A stretch of DNA of 64,000 nt from an uncultured bacterium (GTDB lineage Bacteria > Bacteroidota > Bacteroidia > Bacteroidales > Bacteroidaceae): the NCBI GenBank assembly GCA_905214625.1, contig CAJMMQ010000014.1:6331-70330 (forward strand), read 5' to 3'. The translations under genes were made by a program, and so were the position numbers. This document shows positions 1 to 8,212 of this stretch, in pieces. The notes under the pieces were generated by a model. That model was not told the origin of the DNA, did no database searches, and was given only the letters and a program-made list of their open reading frames with translations. Numbering within the stretch: the first letter of the stretch is position 1; every line of letters starts with the position of its first letter.

Positions 1-587
1 ACTGGAAGTCAGCTGCATTGTACAGAAGCATTTGGGTAATGACACAAGGCATGCCTAACGGATGCTCATTCCTTGAAGATTATACACTTAACTTTAACGG
101 TGAACAAAGTTCAATTCTTCAGTCACACATGTTGGAGGTTTCTCCGCTTATTGCTGCTTCAAGACCACGTCTGGAGGTTCATTTCCTAGGTATTGGCGTA
201 AGAAAGAGCCAAACAGCGCGTCTGGTTTTCACATCAAAGGTAGGTACAGGTGTTACAGCTACAGTTGTTGACCTGGGCAATCGCTTCAGAATGATTGTAA
301 ATGATGTGAAATGTATTGAACCTAAACCACTACCGAAATTACCGGTTGCTTCGGCACTTTGGATTCCTCAGCCAAACTTTGAGGTTGGAGCAGGATGCTG
401 GATTTATGCAGGTGGTACACACCACAGTTGCTTCTCTTATGACCTTACTGAAGAATACTGGCAAGATTATGCTGAAATTGCAGGTATCGAATGCGTATTC
501 ATCAACGAAAACACTAAAGTGGACGAATTCCGCAAAGAACTACGCTTCAATGAAGTATATTACATGTTAAACAAAGCTCTGATGTAA
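1..587 (+). CDS. araA: L-arabinose isomerase, 3' part
   Basis: The open frame enters from the left edge (first full codon at base 3), so only about the last 194 residues are present; the enzyme is normally about 500. It interconverts L-arabinose and L-ribulose in the cytoplasm. The visible part lines up with the AraA C-terminus: a SFLEDYT stretch, SHMLEVSPLIA, the HLGIG segment, LPKLPVASALW, then AGGTHHSCFSYDL carrying the conserved paired histidines, and a terminal RFNEVYY. The stop is at 585-587, five bases before the kinase start, so the two genes are co-transcribed. Identification is firm from these signatures; the N-terminal half and the promoter lie outside the window. Confidence 0.95.
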   Translation, partial: WKSAALYRSIWVMTQGMPNGCSFLEDYTLNFNGEQSSILQSHMLEVSPLIAASRPRLEVHFLGIGVRKSQTARLVFTSKVGTGVTATVVDLGNRFRMIVNDVKCIEPKPLPKLPVASALWIPQPNFEVGAGCWIYAGGTHHSCFSYDLTEEYWQDYAEIAGIECVFINENTKVDEFRKELRFNEVYYMLNKALM

Positions 588-591
588 ATAT

Positions 592-2265
592 ATGGCAAAA
601 TATGTAATCGGACTAGATTATGGCAGCGACTCGGCAAGAGCTTTAGTCGTCAATGCTGAGACTGGCCAAATTCTGGCAACAAGTGTAAAATATTATCCGC
701 GCTGGAAAGAAGGCTTATATTGCAATCCCAAAATAAACCAATGGCGCCAGCACCCCAAGGATTACCTTGAGGTGCTTGAAGCCACGGTTAAAGACGCATT
801 AAGCCAATGTAAACCAGATATTGCCGAAAATGTTGTAGGCATAGCTTTCGACACAACAGGTTCTACCCCCGCATTCACAGACGAGACGGGAACGCCCTTA
901 GCCATGCTTCCGGAGTTTGAAGACAATCCTAACGCAATGTTTGTATTGTGGAAAGACCACACTGCCGTAAAAGAAGCAGAGGAAATTAACGAGGCTTGTT
1001 CTAAATCAGAAATAAACTACGCCAAATATGAAGGCGGTATTTATTCTGCTGAATGGTTCTGGGCCAAGGCAATGCATATCTTGCGTGAGGATGAAGAAAT
1101 AGCACAGAAAGCTTATTCAATAGTTGAATATTGCGAATGGCTCCCGGCTGTACTGACCGGTGTAAAGACATCAAAAGATATCGTCCGCAGCCGTTGTGCA
1201 TGCGGACATAAAGCAATGTGGCACAAAGAATGGGGAGGTCTTCCGGCTGAAGATTTCCTTGTATCACTTGAGCCAAAGCTTGCCGGATTCAGAGAGCGGC
1301 TGTTTGAAGAAACGGAAACAGCAGACAAGCCTGTTGGCCATCTCTGCAAAGAATGGGCAGACCGTTTGGGGCTAAATGAGAACGTTGTTGTTGCAGGAGG
1401 AGCATACGATTGCCACATGGGAGCCGTAGGAGCAGGTGTAACTCCACATACATTAGTACGCGTCATCGGAACTTCCACATGTGATGTGATGGTAGCATCC
1501 TATGAAGAAATAGGCGAAAAATGTATCAAAGGAATATGTGGGCAAGTTGACGGCAGCGTAATTCCTGGAATGGTCGGTCTTGAAGCCGGTCAATCGAGCT
1601 TCGGTGATGTTTATGCCATGTTTAGAAGAATTCTTGAATTCCCCGTACGGGAAATCTTGCCACAGACAATAGGCGACAAACTCAAGAAAGAAGACATTAA
1701 CAATATTGTTGAAAAAACATGCGACAAGATTATTGTCAAACTGACAGAAGAAGCTGAAAAAATTCCGGTAAGCGAAAGTACTATGATTGCTACCGACTGG
1801 ATAAACGGCCGCCGCACTCCAGATGCTAACCAGCTGCTTAAAGGTACAATTGCAGGATTTACCTTAGGCTCAAACGCTCCACAGGTGTTCCGTGCCTTAG
1901 TCGAGGCAACCGCATTTGGAACAAAAGCAATTGTTGACAGATTTGAAAGCGAAGGAATTGTCATCGACGATGTCATCGGCATTGGTGGCATAGCGCTCAA
2001 GTCTCCGTTTGTAATGCAGACAATGTGCGATGTCATCAACAAACCTATAAAAGTCTGCAACACAGATCAAGCATGTGCATTGGGAGCAGCAATGTTTGCT
2101 GCCACGGCTGCCGGAGTATACGAAAAAGTTGAAGACGCTATAAAGAATATGAACAGCGGCTTCTCGAACGAATATATTCCTCAACCCGAGAATGTCAAAG
2201 CATACGATGAGATATATAATAAATATCTTAAGCTTGGGCAATTTACAGAAAAAGAGTTATTCTAA
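592..2265 (+). CDS. araB: L-ribulokinase (FGGY family)
   Basis: Phosphorylates L-ribulose to L-ribulose 5-phosphate, the step after AraA. At 557 residues it is close to the E. coli AraB length (566). It opens with the FGGY N-lobe motif GLDYGSDSARALV (residues about 7-19), has the ribulokinase FDTTGSTPAF segment (about 85-94), the ATP-binding VIGTSTCDV (about 290), GLEAGQSSFGD (about 330) and a C-lobe signature around VIGIGGIALKSPFVMQ (about 463-478). The ATG at 592 follows araA by four bases. A strong hairpin terminator directly follows, so the ara transcript probably ends here and tkt has its own promoter. No araD-type epimerase is visible downstream; it is presumably further left. Nothing looks truncated. 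Confidence 0.95.
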   Translation: MAKYVIGLDYGSDSARALVVNAETGQILATSVKYYPRWKEGLYCNPKINQWRQHPKDYLEVLEATVKDALSQCKPDIAENVVGIAFDTTGSTPAFTDETGTPLAMLPEFEDNPNAMFVLWKDHTAVKEAEEINEACSKSEINYAKYEGGIYSAEWFWAKAMHILREDEEIAQKAYSIVEYCEWLPAVLTGVKTSKDIVRSRCACGHKAMWHKEWGGLPAEDFLVSLEPKLAGFRERLFEETETADKPVGHLCKEWADRLGLNENVVVAGGAYDCHMGAVGAGVTPHTLVRVIGTSTCDVMVASYEEIGEKCIKGICGQVDGSVIPGMVGLEAGQSSFGDVYAMFRRILEFPVREILPQTIGDKLKKEDINNIVEKTCDKIIVKLTEEAEKIPVSESTMIATDWINGRRTPDANQLLKGTIAGFTLGSNAPQVFRALVEATAFGTKAIVDRFESEGIVIDDVIGIGGIALKSPFVMQTMCDVINKPIKVCNTDQACALGAAMFAATAAGVYEKVEDAIKNMNSGFSNEYIPQPENVKAYDEIYNKYLKLGQFTEKELF

Positions 2266-2274
2266 ATAATTGTG

Positions 2275-2311
2275 GCGTTAGTACCTGATTTTCAGGCACT
2301 AACGCATTTTT
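2275..2311 (+). terminator. Rho-independent terminator after araB
   Basis: GCGTTAGT (2275-2282) pairs with ACTAACGC (2298-2305), and inside it CCTGA pairs with TCAGG around a TTT loop, with one A/C mismatch. A run of five T follows at 2307-2311. It lies ten bases past the araB stop. Confidence 0.9.
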
Positions 2312-2333
2312 CGTAATATAAATCAAATACAGT

Positions 2334-2421
2334 TTCGAAAGGCGTCATTTTAGCAGCCAAAACACCGTCTTTTAGGCGGCAAAAGGTATCATATCATAAG
2401 ACAATATGCCACCTTTTACAA
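2334..2421. repeat. 22-bp palindromic-unit array, class 1 (copy 1)
   Basis: Four consecutive 22-bp units start at 2334, 2356, 2378 and 2400; a fifth, poorer unit may run to 2443. The shared design is three bases, an A-tract, about seven bases, then a T-tract, matching the idealised half-sites GCAAAAGG and CCTTTTGC. The units are degenerate rather than identical. The array lies between the araB terminator and the tkt promoter. The rest of the 2266-2696 gap holds the terminator and promoter listed separately; I see no gene in it. Confidence 0.7.
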
Positions 2422-2594
2422 GAAGGCTGCAAAGTTTACACAAAGTCAACAAATTTAGATAAGGTATTTAGATTACTAAGATGCAACTTAGCAGACAATA
2501 GTTATCAACAACAAACCTCACAGGAGCAAATCACAACAAATTAAGATTAAATAGACCAATGCTCAACTTTTTATAAGTTTAAATATCTTTTTCT

Positions 2595-2624
2595 TTTGTT
2601 TTATCACAAATTTAACTATCTTTG
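2595..2624 (+). promoter_or_regulatory. Promoter of tkt-rpiB
   Basis: The Bacteroidota -7 box TATCTTTG lies at 2617-2624 with a -33-type TTTG at 2595-2598, spacing 18. The predicted leader to the tkt start is about 70 bases. It supports separate transcription of tkt-rpiB from the ara genes. Confidence 0.7.
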
Positions 2625-2696
2625 CATGGAGCAAGTAAGATAAATTTAAATATTTATATACAACTAGAGAATCAACAAATTTAATACTAAAATATA

Positions 2697-4715
2697 ATGA
2701 ACGATAAAAAATTAATGAACAAGGCAGCAGATAACATTCGTATACTTGCTGCGTCTATGGTAGAAAAAGCAAACTCAGGACATCCAGGTGGTGCAATGGG
2801 TGGATCAGACTTTATCAATGTATTGTTCTCAGAATTCTTGGTATATGATCCGGAAAATCCGTCATGGGAAGGCAGAGACCGTTTCTATCTCGATCCCGGG
2901 CACATGTCTCCGATGTTATACAGCGCACTTTGTCTGCAAGGAAAATTTACACTGGAAGAATTGGCAATGTTTCGTCAGTGGGAATCTCCCACGCCAGGAC
3001 ACCCAGAAAGAGATGTTAAACGCGGCATTGAAAACACATCCGGCCCACTTGGACAAGGACATACTTTCGCTGCAGGTGCAGCCGTAGCTGAGAAATTCTT
3101 GGAAGCACGTCTTGGAAAGGAAATTATGAAGCATAAGATTTATGCATACATATCAGACGGTGGAATTGAAGAAGAAATTTCTCAAGGAACAGGACGCCTG
3201 GCCGGAACACTAGGCCTGAACAACCTCATCATGTTTTATGATTCTAACGATATCCAGCTTTCTACTGAATGTGGTGTCGTGATGAACGAAGATACAGAAG
3301 CCAAATATAAGTCATGGGGATGGAACGTAATTAAAATCAACGGAAATGACGTTGACGAAATACGCGAAGCTTTAAATCAAGCACAAAAAGAAGAAAATCG
3401 CCCTACACTTATCATAGGTAAGACAGTTATGGGAAAAGGTGCTCTTAAAGAAGATGGTTCAAGCTATGAACACAGCATAAAAACACACGGAGCTCCCCTT
3501 GGCGGCAATGCTTATGTTAATACAATCAAAAATCTTGGAGGTGATCCGGAAAACCCATTCCAGATATTCCCGGAAGTTCAGGAATTATATGCCAAGAGAA
3601 AGGAAGAACTGAAACAGATTGTAGCAAAACGCCACGAAGAAGAGGCAGAATGGGCTAAAGCAAATCCAGAAAAGGCTGCACAAATGAAAGAGTGGTTTAG
3701 CGGTAAAGCACCTAAGGTTGACTGGAACGCAGTTGTTCAGAAAGAAGGCTCAGCTACACGTGCTGCATCAGCTGCCTGCCTTAGTGTTCTTGCAGAACAA
3801 GTTCCAAATATGATTTGCTCGTCTGCAGACCTGTCTAACAGTGACAAAACTGATGGTTTCTTGAAGAAAACGACATCATTGGTAAAAGATGATTTCAGCG
3901 GAGCATTCTTCCAGGCTGGTGTAAGCGAGTTGACCATGGCATGTATGTGTATAGGAATGTATCTTCACGGAGGTGTAATTCCAGCATGCGGCACATTCTT
4001 TGTTTTCTCTGACTACATGAAACCAGCAGTAAGAATGGCTGCTTTGATGGAAGTTCCTATAAAGTTTATTTGGACACACGATGCGTTTAGAGTTGGCGAA
4101 GACGGACCTACACATGAGCCTGTTGAGCAAGAAGCTCAGATAAGACTGATGGAAAAACTCAAAAATCATCATGGAAAAGACAGCGTAAGAGTATTCCGTC
4201 CGGCTGATGCTGATGAGACTACTGTATGTTGGGCAATGGCAATGGAAAATATGGAAACACCAACCGCACTCATATTCTCACGCCAGAACATAGCCAAACT
4301 ACCAGCTGGCACAGATTATGAGCAGGCACGAAAAGGAGCATACATTGTTGCCGGATCGGATGAGAACTTTGACGTAATACTTTTGGCAGACGGTTCTGAA
4401 GTTTCAACTTTAGTTGCAGGAGCTGAACTATTGCGCAAAGACGGCATAAAGATTCGTATAGTAAGTGTGCCTAGTGAAGGACTGTTCCGTAGCCAAAGCA
4501 AAGAATACCAAGAAAGCATACTTCCTAAAGGTGCAAAGATATTCGGAATGACAGCAGGTTTACCTGTAACTCTTGAAGGACTGGTTGGCGCAAACGGAAA
4601 AGTATTTGGTATGCCTAGCTTCGGATTCTCTGCCCCATATAAAGTATTGGACGAAAAGCTCGGTTACACAGCCGAGAATGTATACAAGCAGGTTAAATCA
4701 TTTATGGAGGAATAA
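2697..4715 (+). CDS. tkt: Transketolase
   Basis: Thiamine-diphosphate enzyme of the non-oxidative pentose phosphate pathway that moves two-carbon units between sugar phosphates. The 672 residues match the full-length family. Visible are the substrate-binding GHPGGAMGG (His29 onward), GPLGQG (about 116), the ThDP/Mg2+ segment SDGGIEEE ending with Asn in the YDSN stretch (about 153-184), and in the pyrimidine-binding domain WTHDAFRVGEDGPTHEPVEQ (about 455-475). It ends two bases before rpiB, so the pair is an operon. Its position after araA-araB fits the further metabolism of xylulose 5-phosphate made from arabinose. Confidence 0.97.
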   Translation: MNDKKLMNKAADNIRILAASMVEKANSGHPGGAMGGSDFINVLFSEFLVYDPENPSWEGRDRFYLDPGHMSPMLYSALCLQGKFTLEELAMFRQWESPTPGHPERDVKRGIENTSGPLGQGHTFAAGAAVAEKFLEARLGKEIMKHKIYAYISDGGIEEEISQGTGRLAGTLGLNNLIMFYDSNDIQLSTECGVVMNEDTEAKYKSWGWNVIKINGNDVDEIREALNQAQKEENRPTLIIGKTVMGKGALKEDGSSYEHSIKTHGAPLGGNAYVNTIKNLGGDPENPFQIFPEVQELYAKRKEELKQIVAKRHEEEAEWAKANPEKAAQMKEWFSGKAPKVDWNAVVQKEGSATRAASAACLSVLAEQVPNMICSSADLSNSDKTDGFLKKTTSLVKDDFSGAFFQAGVSELTMACMCIGMYLHGGVIPACGTFFVFSDYMKPAVRMAALMEVPIKFIWTHDAFRVGEDGPTHEPVEQEAQIRLMEKLKNHHGKDSVRVFRPADADETTVCWAMAMENMETPTALIFSRQNIAKLPAGTDYEQARKGAYIVAGSDENFDVILLADGSEVSTLVAGAELLRKDGIKIRIVSVPSEGLFRSQSKEYQESILPKGAKIFGMTAGLPVTLEGLVGANGKVFGMPSFGFSAPYKVLDEKLGYTAENVYKQVKSFMEE

Positions 4716-4717
4716 AT

Positions 4718-5158
4718 ATGGACATAAAGACTGTCGGAATCGCATGCGACCACGCAGGCTTTCCATTAAAAAAATTTGTCATTCAATACTTAGAAGAGCG
4801 CGGTTACCAATATAAAGATTATGGTACATATAGTGACATAAGCTGCGATTATCCAGACTTTGCCCATTCATTGGCAGAAGGTATTGAAAGTGGAGAGGTC
4901 TATCCTGGTATCGGAATTTGTGGCAGCGGAGAAGGAATGGCCATAACATTAAACAAACACCAAGGTGTACGCGCCGGTCTTGTATGGTCACCTGAAATTA
5001 GCGAACTCATAAGGCAACATAATGATGCCAACGTCATAGTTCTTCCGGGTAGATTCATCGATAACAAAACAGCAGAAAAAATTCTTGATGTATTCTTCAA
5101 AACATCATTTGAAGGAGGGCGCCATCAAAGACGAATAGAAAAGATTCCGGTAAAATAA
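4718..5158 (+). CDS. rpiB: Ribose-5-phosphate isomerase B
   Basis: Interconverts ribose 5-phosphate and ribulose 5-phosphate. The 146 residues equal the LacAB/RpiB family length. Family features are ACDHAGFPLKK (Asp11, His12), the catalytic-cysteine loop GICGSGEGM (Cys68), GVRAG, and REHND-like RQHNDANVIVLPGR. The ATG follows the tkt stop by two bases, so translation is probably coupled. Together with tkt it links arabinose catabolism to ribose phosphates. Confidence 0.95.
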   Translation: MDIKTVGIACDHAGFPLKKFVIQYLEERGYQYKDYGTYSDISCDYPDFAHSLAEGIESGEVYPGIGICGSGEGMAITLNKHQGVRAGLVWSPEISELIRQHNDANVIVLPGRFIDNKTAEKILDVFFKTSFEGGRHQRRIEKIPVK

Positions 5159-5177
5159 AAGGAATAATAATACCAAC

Positions 5178-5218
5178 AAAAAGACTGTCTCAATTATATA
5201 TTTTGAGGCAGTCTTTTT
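5178..5218. terminator. Bidirectional terminator between rpiB and the sensor kinase
   Basis: AAAAAGACTGTCTCAA (5178-5193) pairs with TTGAGGCAGTCTTTTT (5203-5218), a 16-bp stem with one G-T pair. The A-run on the left and T-run on the right let it work on both strands, which suits the convergent genes. Confidence 0.9.
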
Positions 5219-5432
5219 GTCTGTATATATTATTATAATTAAAGTATAACTTAGAAATTCATTTTAATATTCACATAAAAAGCTTTCTTTAAACTATGCT
5301 GAACTTTTCATATCTGCCACGGATAATACAAAAGCGTTTACCACTATCAGCTGTATAAATCAAATATACTAAAATAACCAGTTACAAATTGCAAATTATC
5401 TTTATCGCCATGATGTTAAGATACTAACAAAT

Positions 5433-6572
5433 TTAAATAAAAGTAAGCCTAAAGATGGTTAATCGCTCTCTTTTATCTGTAAGCTGAGATATAAATCCGT
5501 TGCTCACGCGCATTATCTGTCGGGATATTGAAAGACCAATACCGCTGCCGTCCTTTTTCGTCGTAAAGAACGGGACAAATATGTGTGATGCCACATCATC
5601 TGGTATCATTGGCCCGTCGTCAACTACGTCTATCACCACAGTGTCTTTCTCTCCAGTGTAAGCCTTCAGCCATATATGGCCGCCAGTAGGAACGGCTTCG
5701 GCAGCGTTTTTCAGCAGATTAGAAACCACCCTACCGATAAGTCCTTCGTCGGCATAAACTAAAATGTCCTTAGGCTGCACGTCAATCACCACCGTACACC
5801 CGTCTTTCAGAATTTGTCCGGCAAGCCGTGACATCCTTTCAAGAAACGGCTTCACATAAAAAAGCGTTGGCTGCGGCGTGGGAACATGAGTGAAACGACG
5901 GTAATTCTCAACAAACTTAACAAGCTCCTTACCGGTACGGTTAATCACGGAAAGTCCCTCGCGCTGCTCACCTTCAGACTGGCGCAGCAGCGTATCGCTC
6001 AACGAAACAATAGGCGTAACCGTGTTCATTATCTCGTGCGTAAGCACCCTGATTAGCTTTACCCACGAATCTATCTCCTGGTTTGCCAACTCGCCCTTGA
6101 TGTCGCTGAAGGCAACAATCCTCACCCTACGGCCTTTCAGCACGGTGTTTGTCTCACGCAACGAAAAGCTTTTCATGCTTTCCTTTATCTGGTCAACATG
6201 CGTTATCACCTCACGCTGCAGAAGTTTCTGTGCCGCACGGTTGTATCGCAACACCACCCCACGGCTTTCCTCAACCACGATAATGCCCGTATCGACTGAA
6301 TCAAGTATAAGCTCAAAGTATTTCTCACGCTCCATCTGCTCGTCGCGCGCATGCGTCAGTATGCCCTTCACCCTGTTGAGCGACCTGTTAAGCACCCTGT
6401 CGCCTGTCACCTTGTCGCCCTCGGCAAAACGGAAGTTGTAGTCGCCGTTGTCGATAGCGTTGAAAAGGAAGGCGACCTTTTTCACGGTCGACCTGTAACG
6501 CCGCCAGAAATAAAGGCAGCCTGCAGCCGCAACGACGGCAATGACGAACAGCAAAACAACCTCAAAGTCCAT
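5433..6572 (-). CDS. Membrane sensor histidine kinase, NtrB-like
   Basis: Predicted sensor of the two-component pair with the NtrC-type regulator that precedes it. The 379 residues contain one N-terminal membrane helix (about 4-23), a linker with HAMP/PAS-like character (about 30-160; FDNGDYNFRF-type and DTGIIVVE segments), the phospho-acceptor box LTHEIMNTVTP (His179), the N box NLLKNAAEA (Asn289), the G1 box VVDDGPMIP (about 317) and the G2 box GSGIGLSIS (about 342-350). With almost no periplasmic loop, the signal is probably felt in the membrane or cytoplasm. The start overlaps the regulator's end by 11 bases, so translation is coupled. The divergent export operon is the likely target. The signal is unknown. 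Confidence 0.9.
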   Translation of the reverse strand: MDFEVVLLFVIAVVAAAGCLYFWRRYRSTVKKVAFLFNAIDNGDYNFRFAEGDKVTGDRVLNRSLNRVKGILTHARDEQMEREKYFELILDSVDTGIIVVEESRGVVLRYNRAAQKLLQREVITHVDQIKESMKSFSLRETNTVLKGRRVRIVAFSDIKGELANQEIDSWVKLIRVLTHEIMNTVTPIVSLSDTLLRQSEGEQREGLSVINRTGKELVKFVENYRRFTHVPTPQPTLFYVKPFLERMSRLAGQILKDGCTVVIDVQPKDILVYADEGLIGRVVSNLLKNAAEAVPTGGHIWLKAYTGEKDTVVIDVVDDGPMIPDDVASHIFVPFFTTKKDGSGIGLSISRQIMRVSNGFISQLTDKRERLTIFRLTFI

Positions 6573-7887
6573 ACTTCTTTATTTTGTTATACAATGTCTG
6601 GCGCGACACGCCAAGCCTCGCAGCCACCTGCGACAGGTTGCCGTCACACTCGCGTATGGTTTTCTCTATCAAGCGGCACTCCATCTCGTCTATTGTCTGC
6701 ACGCCGTCCATAGGCTTGCCAGCCACCGACGCGCTCGAACTTATGTCCTGCTCGCCTATTTCCCTGCCGTCGCCCAATATCACGGCCTTCTCTATTGCGT
6801 GCTGCAACTCTCTTATGTTGCCATACCACGGCATGTCCTTTATCTTCTGTTCGGCAGCCGGCGTAAGCTCCATTGCAGGCTTGTTATACATGGCCGCATA
6901 ACGGTCGAGAAAGAGGCGCGCCAACGCCGGAATGTCCTCCCTGCGCTCACGCAGTGCCGGCAGGTGCAGGTGTATGGTGTTGATGCGGTAGAGCAAGTCC
7001 TCGCGAAACCCTCCTTCTGCCACCATCCGGCGCAGGTCGCGGTTGGTGGCGCATATCAGCCTGACGTCGATAGGTATCGACTTGCTACCACCCACGCGCA
7101 CAATGCTGCGGCGCTGAAGCGCCGTAAGCAGCTTGGCTTGCAGGGCATAGCCCAGGTTACCAATCTCGTCGAGAAACAGCGTGCCGCCCTCAGCCATTTC
7201 AAACTTGCCGGCCTTGTCGGCCTTTGCGTCGGTGAACGCCCCTTTGACATGGCCGAACAGCTCGCTCTCAAACAGCGTCTCGCTCACGGCTCCCATGTCT
7301 ATCGTCATCAGGCTCTTGCCGCTTCGTCGTGACAGACGGTGAATCTCGTTGGTCAGCACCTCCTTGCCCGTGCCGTTCTCGCCGGTTATCAGTATGTTGG
7401 CATCGGTCGCCGCCACCTTCGCAACCATATTCCTGAGTTCCTGCATGCACGGAGCCACGCCCCAGTACATACGGCCTTCACCTCTGTTGTCGTTTGCCTT
7501 TTCCATCCTTTTGCGGCAAGCGTCCTTAAGCGTGGATACCAGTTTGTCGTTGTCAAACGGCTTCACGATAAAGTCAGTCGCACCGGCTTTTATTCCGTTC
7601 ACGGCAAGCTCGATGTCGGCGTATGCCGTAAACAGCACTACCGGGGTATCGGGACTCATCTTCTTTATCTGCGCCAGCCAGTACAGTCCCTCGTTGCCGC
7701 TGTTTATTCCGCTCTGGAAGTTCATGTCGAGCAGCACCACGTCGGGCTTGTCATCACGCATGTGCGCCGGAATATTATTAGGATTGGCAATAGTGACAAT
7801 ATGCTCAAAAGTGTTTTCGAGCAGCATCTTTACGGTGGTAAGGATGTTGCGGTTATCGTCTGCAATAAGTATTGTTCCCTGTTTCAT
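6562..7887 (-). CDS. Sigma-54-dependent response regulator, NtrC family
   Basis: Activator with three domains in 441 residues: a receiver (acidic pair 10-11, phospho-acceptor Asp54, Lys109), an AAA+ sigma-54-interaction domain (Walker A GENGTGKE 169-176; Walker [11 protein letters not shown] about 233-242) and a C-terminal Fis-type helix-turn-helix ([19 protein letters not shown]). The sigma-54 contact loop reads GAFTDA (216-221) instead of GAFTGA. It is the first gene of a minus-strand operon with the kinase and is divergent from the TolC-like operon, whose control region has a -24/-12 promoter and TTAGACA palindromes. The -7 box of its own promoter ends only about 8 bases from the ATG, so the mRNA may be leaderless. 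Confidence 0.95.
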   Translation of the reverse strand: MKQGTILIADDNRNILTTVKMLLENTFEHIVTIANPNNIPAHMRDDKPDVVLLDMNFQSGINSGNEGLYWLAQIKKMSPDTPVVLFTAYADIELAVNGIKAGATDFIVKPFDNDKLVSTLKDACRKRMEKANDNRGEGRMYWGVAPCMQELRNMVAKVAATDANILITGENGTGKEVLTNEIHRLSRRSGKSLMTIDMGAVSETLFESELFGHVKGAFTDAKADKAGKFEMAEGGTLFLDEIGNLGYALQAKLLTALQRRSIVRVGGSKSIPIDVRLICATNRDLRRMVAEGGFREDLLYRINTIHLHLPALRERREDIPALARLFLDRYAAMYNKPAMELTPAAEQKIKDMPWYGNIRELQHAIEKAVILGDGREIGEQDISSSASVAGKPMDGVQTIDEMECRLIEKTIRECDGNLSQVAARLGVSRQTLYNKIKKYGL

Positions 7888-7894
7888 TTAAATG

Positions 7895-7902
7895 CAAAGA
7901 TA
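7895..7902 (-). promoter_or_regulatory. Sigma-A type -7 box of the regulator-kinase operon
   Basis: On the minus strand this reads TATCTTTG. The start codon is at 7887-7885, so transcription would begin about 3 bases upstream of it. No good -33 TTTG stands at the usual spacing of 19; a TTTG lies 14 bases upstream. Confidence 0.55.
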
Positions 7903-7930
7903 GATTGTATAACCGACAAAAACAAGAGCC

Positions 7931-7947
7931 TGTAAAGTTTTTAGACA
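7931..7947. promoter_or_regulatory. Candidate enhancer site 1 for the NtrC-type regulator
   Basis: TGTAAAG-TTT-TTAGACA. The right half and the 7+3+7 layout match site 2, but the left half is only partly conserved. It lies about 265 bp upstream of the predicted sigma-54 start and just upstream of the regulator's own -7 box. Confidence 0.45.
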
Positions 7948-8111
7948 CTAAAATTTTCAGATACCGACAAATAATGCTGCTCCTGCGTGCTTCCATGTGT
8001 CCCGCCAGGCTTTATCAGCCTGCATCCTGCACTTCATGCAGCCACAAAACCGGCGGCAATAACAGGTTTTACGGCCTTAATCATGCCAGCTGTCCATTTT
8101 TTATATACCAC

Positions 8112-8128
8112 TGTCTAATTTTTAGACA
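8112..8128. promoter_or_regulatory. Candidate enhancer site 2, perfect palindrome
   Basis: TGTCTAA-TTT-TTAGACA is a perfect inverted repeat with 7-base arms. It lies about 80-100 bp upstream of the predicted sigma-54 transcription start, the usual distance for binding sites of NtrC-family activators. Binding by the adjacent regulator is inferred. Confidence 0.6.
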
Positions 8129-8183
8129 CTTCCCCAAACGGCAATTATGCGTATCTTCCTGATAATCAAACACATACATATTT

Positions 8184-8199
8184 TGGCACAGTTTTGGCA
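8184..8199 (+). promoter_or_regulatory. Sigma-54 (-24/-12) promoter of the export operon
   Basis: TGGCAC (8184-8189), five bases, then TGGCA (8195-8199). The invariant GG and GC are correctly spaced; the consensus is TGGCAC-N5-TTGCA, so there is one mismatch. Transcription should start near 8210, only about 3-9 bases before the start codon of the first gene. An NtrC-type activator gene is adjacent. Confidence 0.75.
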
Positions 8200-8212
8200 A
8201 TTATTATGGCGT

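Noticed and set aside
2334-2443. CRISPR array interpretation of the 22-bp repeats
   Set aside because: Units are contiguous without spacers, degenerate, and no cas genes are present.
8147-8212. Upstream start of the TolC-like gene
   Set aside because: The extra 22 codons cover the -24/-12 promoter and come before a typical signal peptide.
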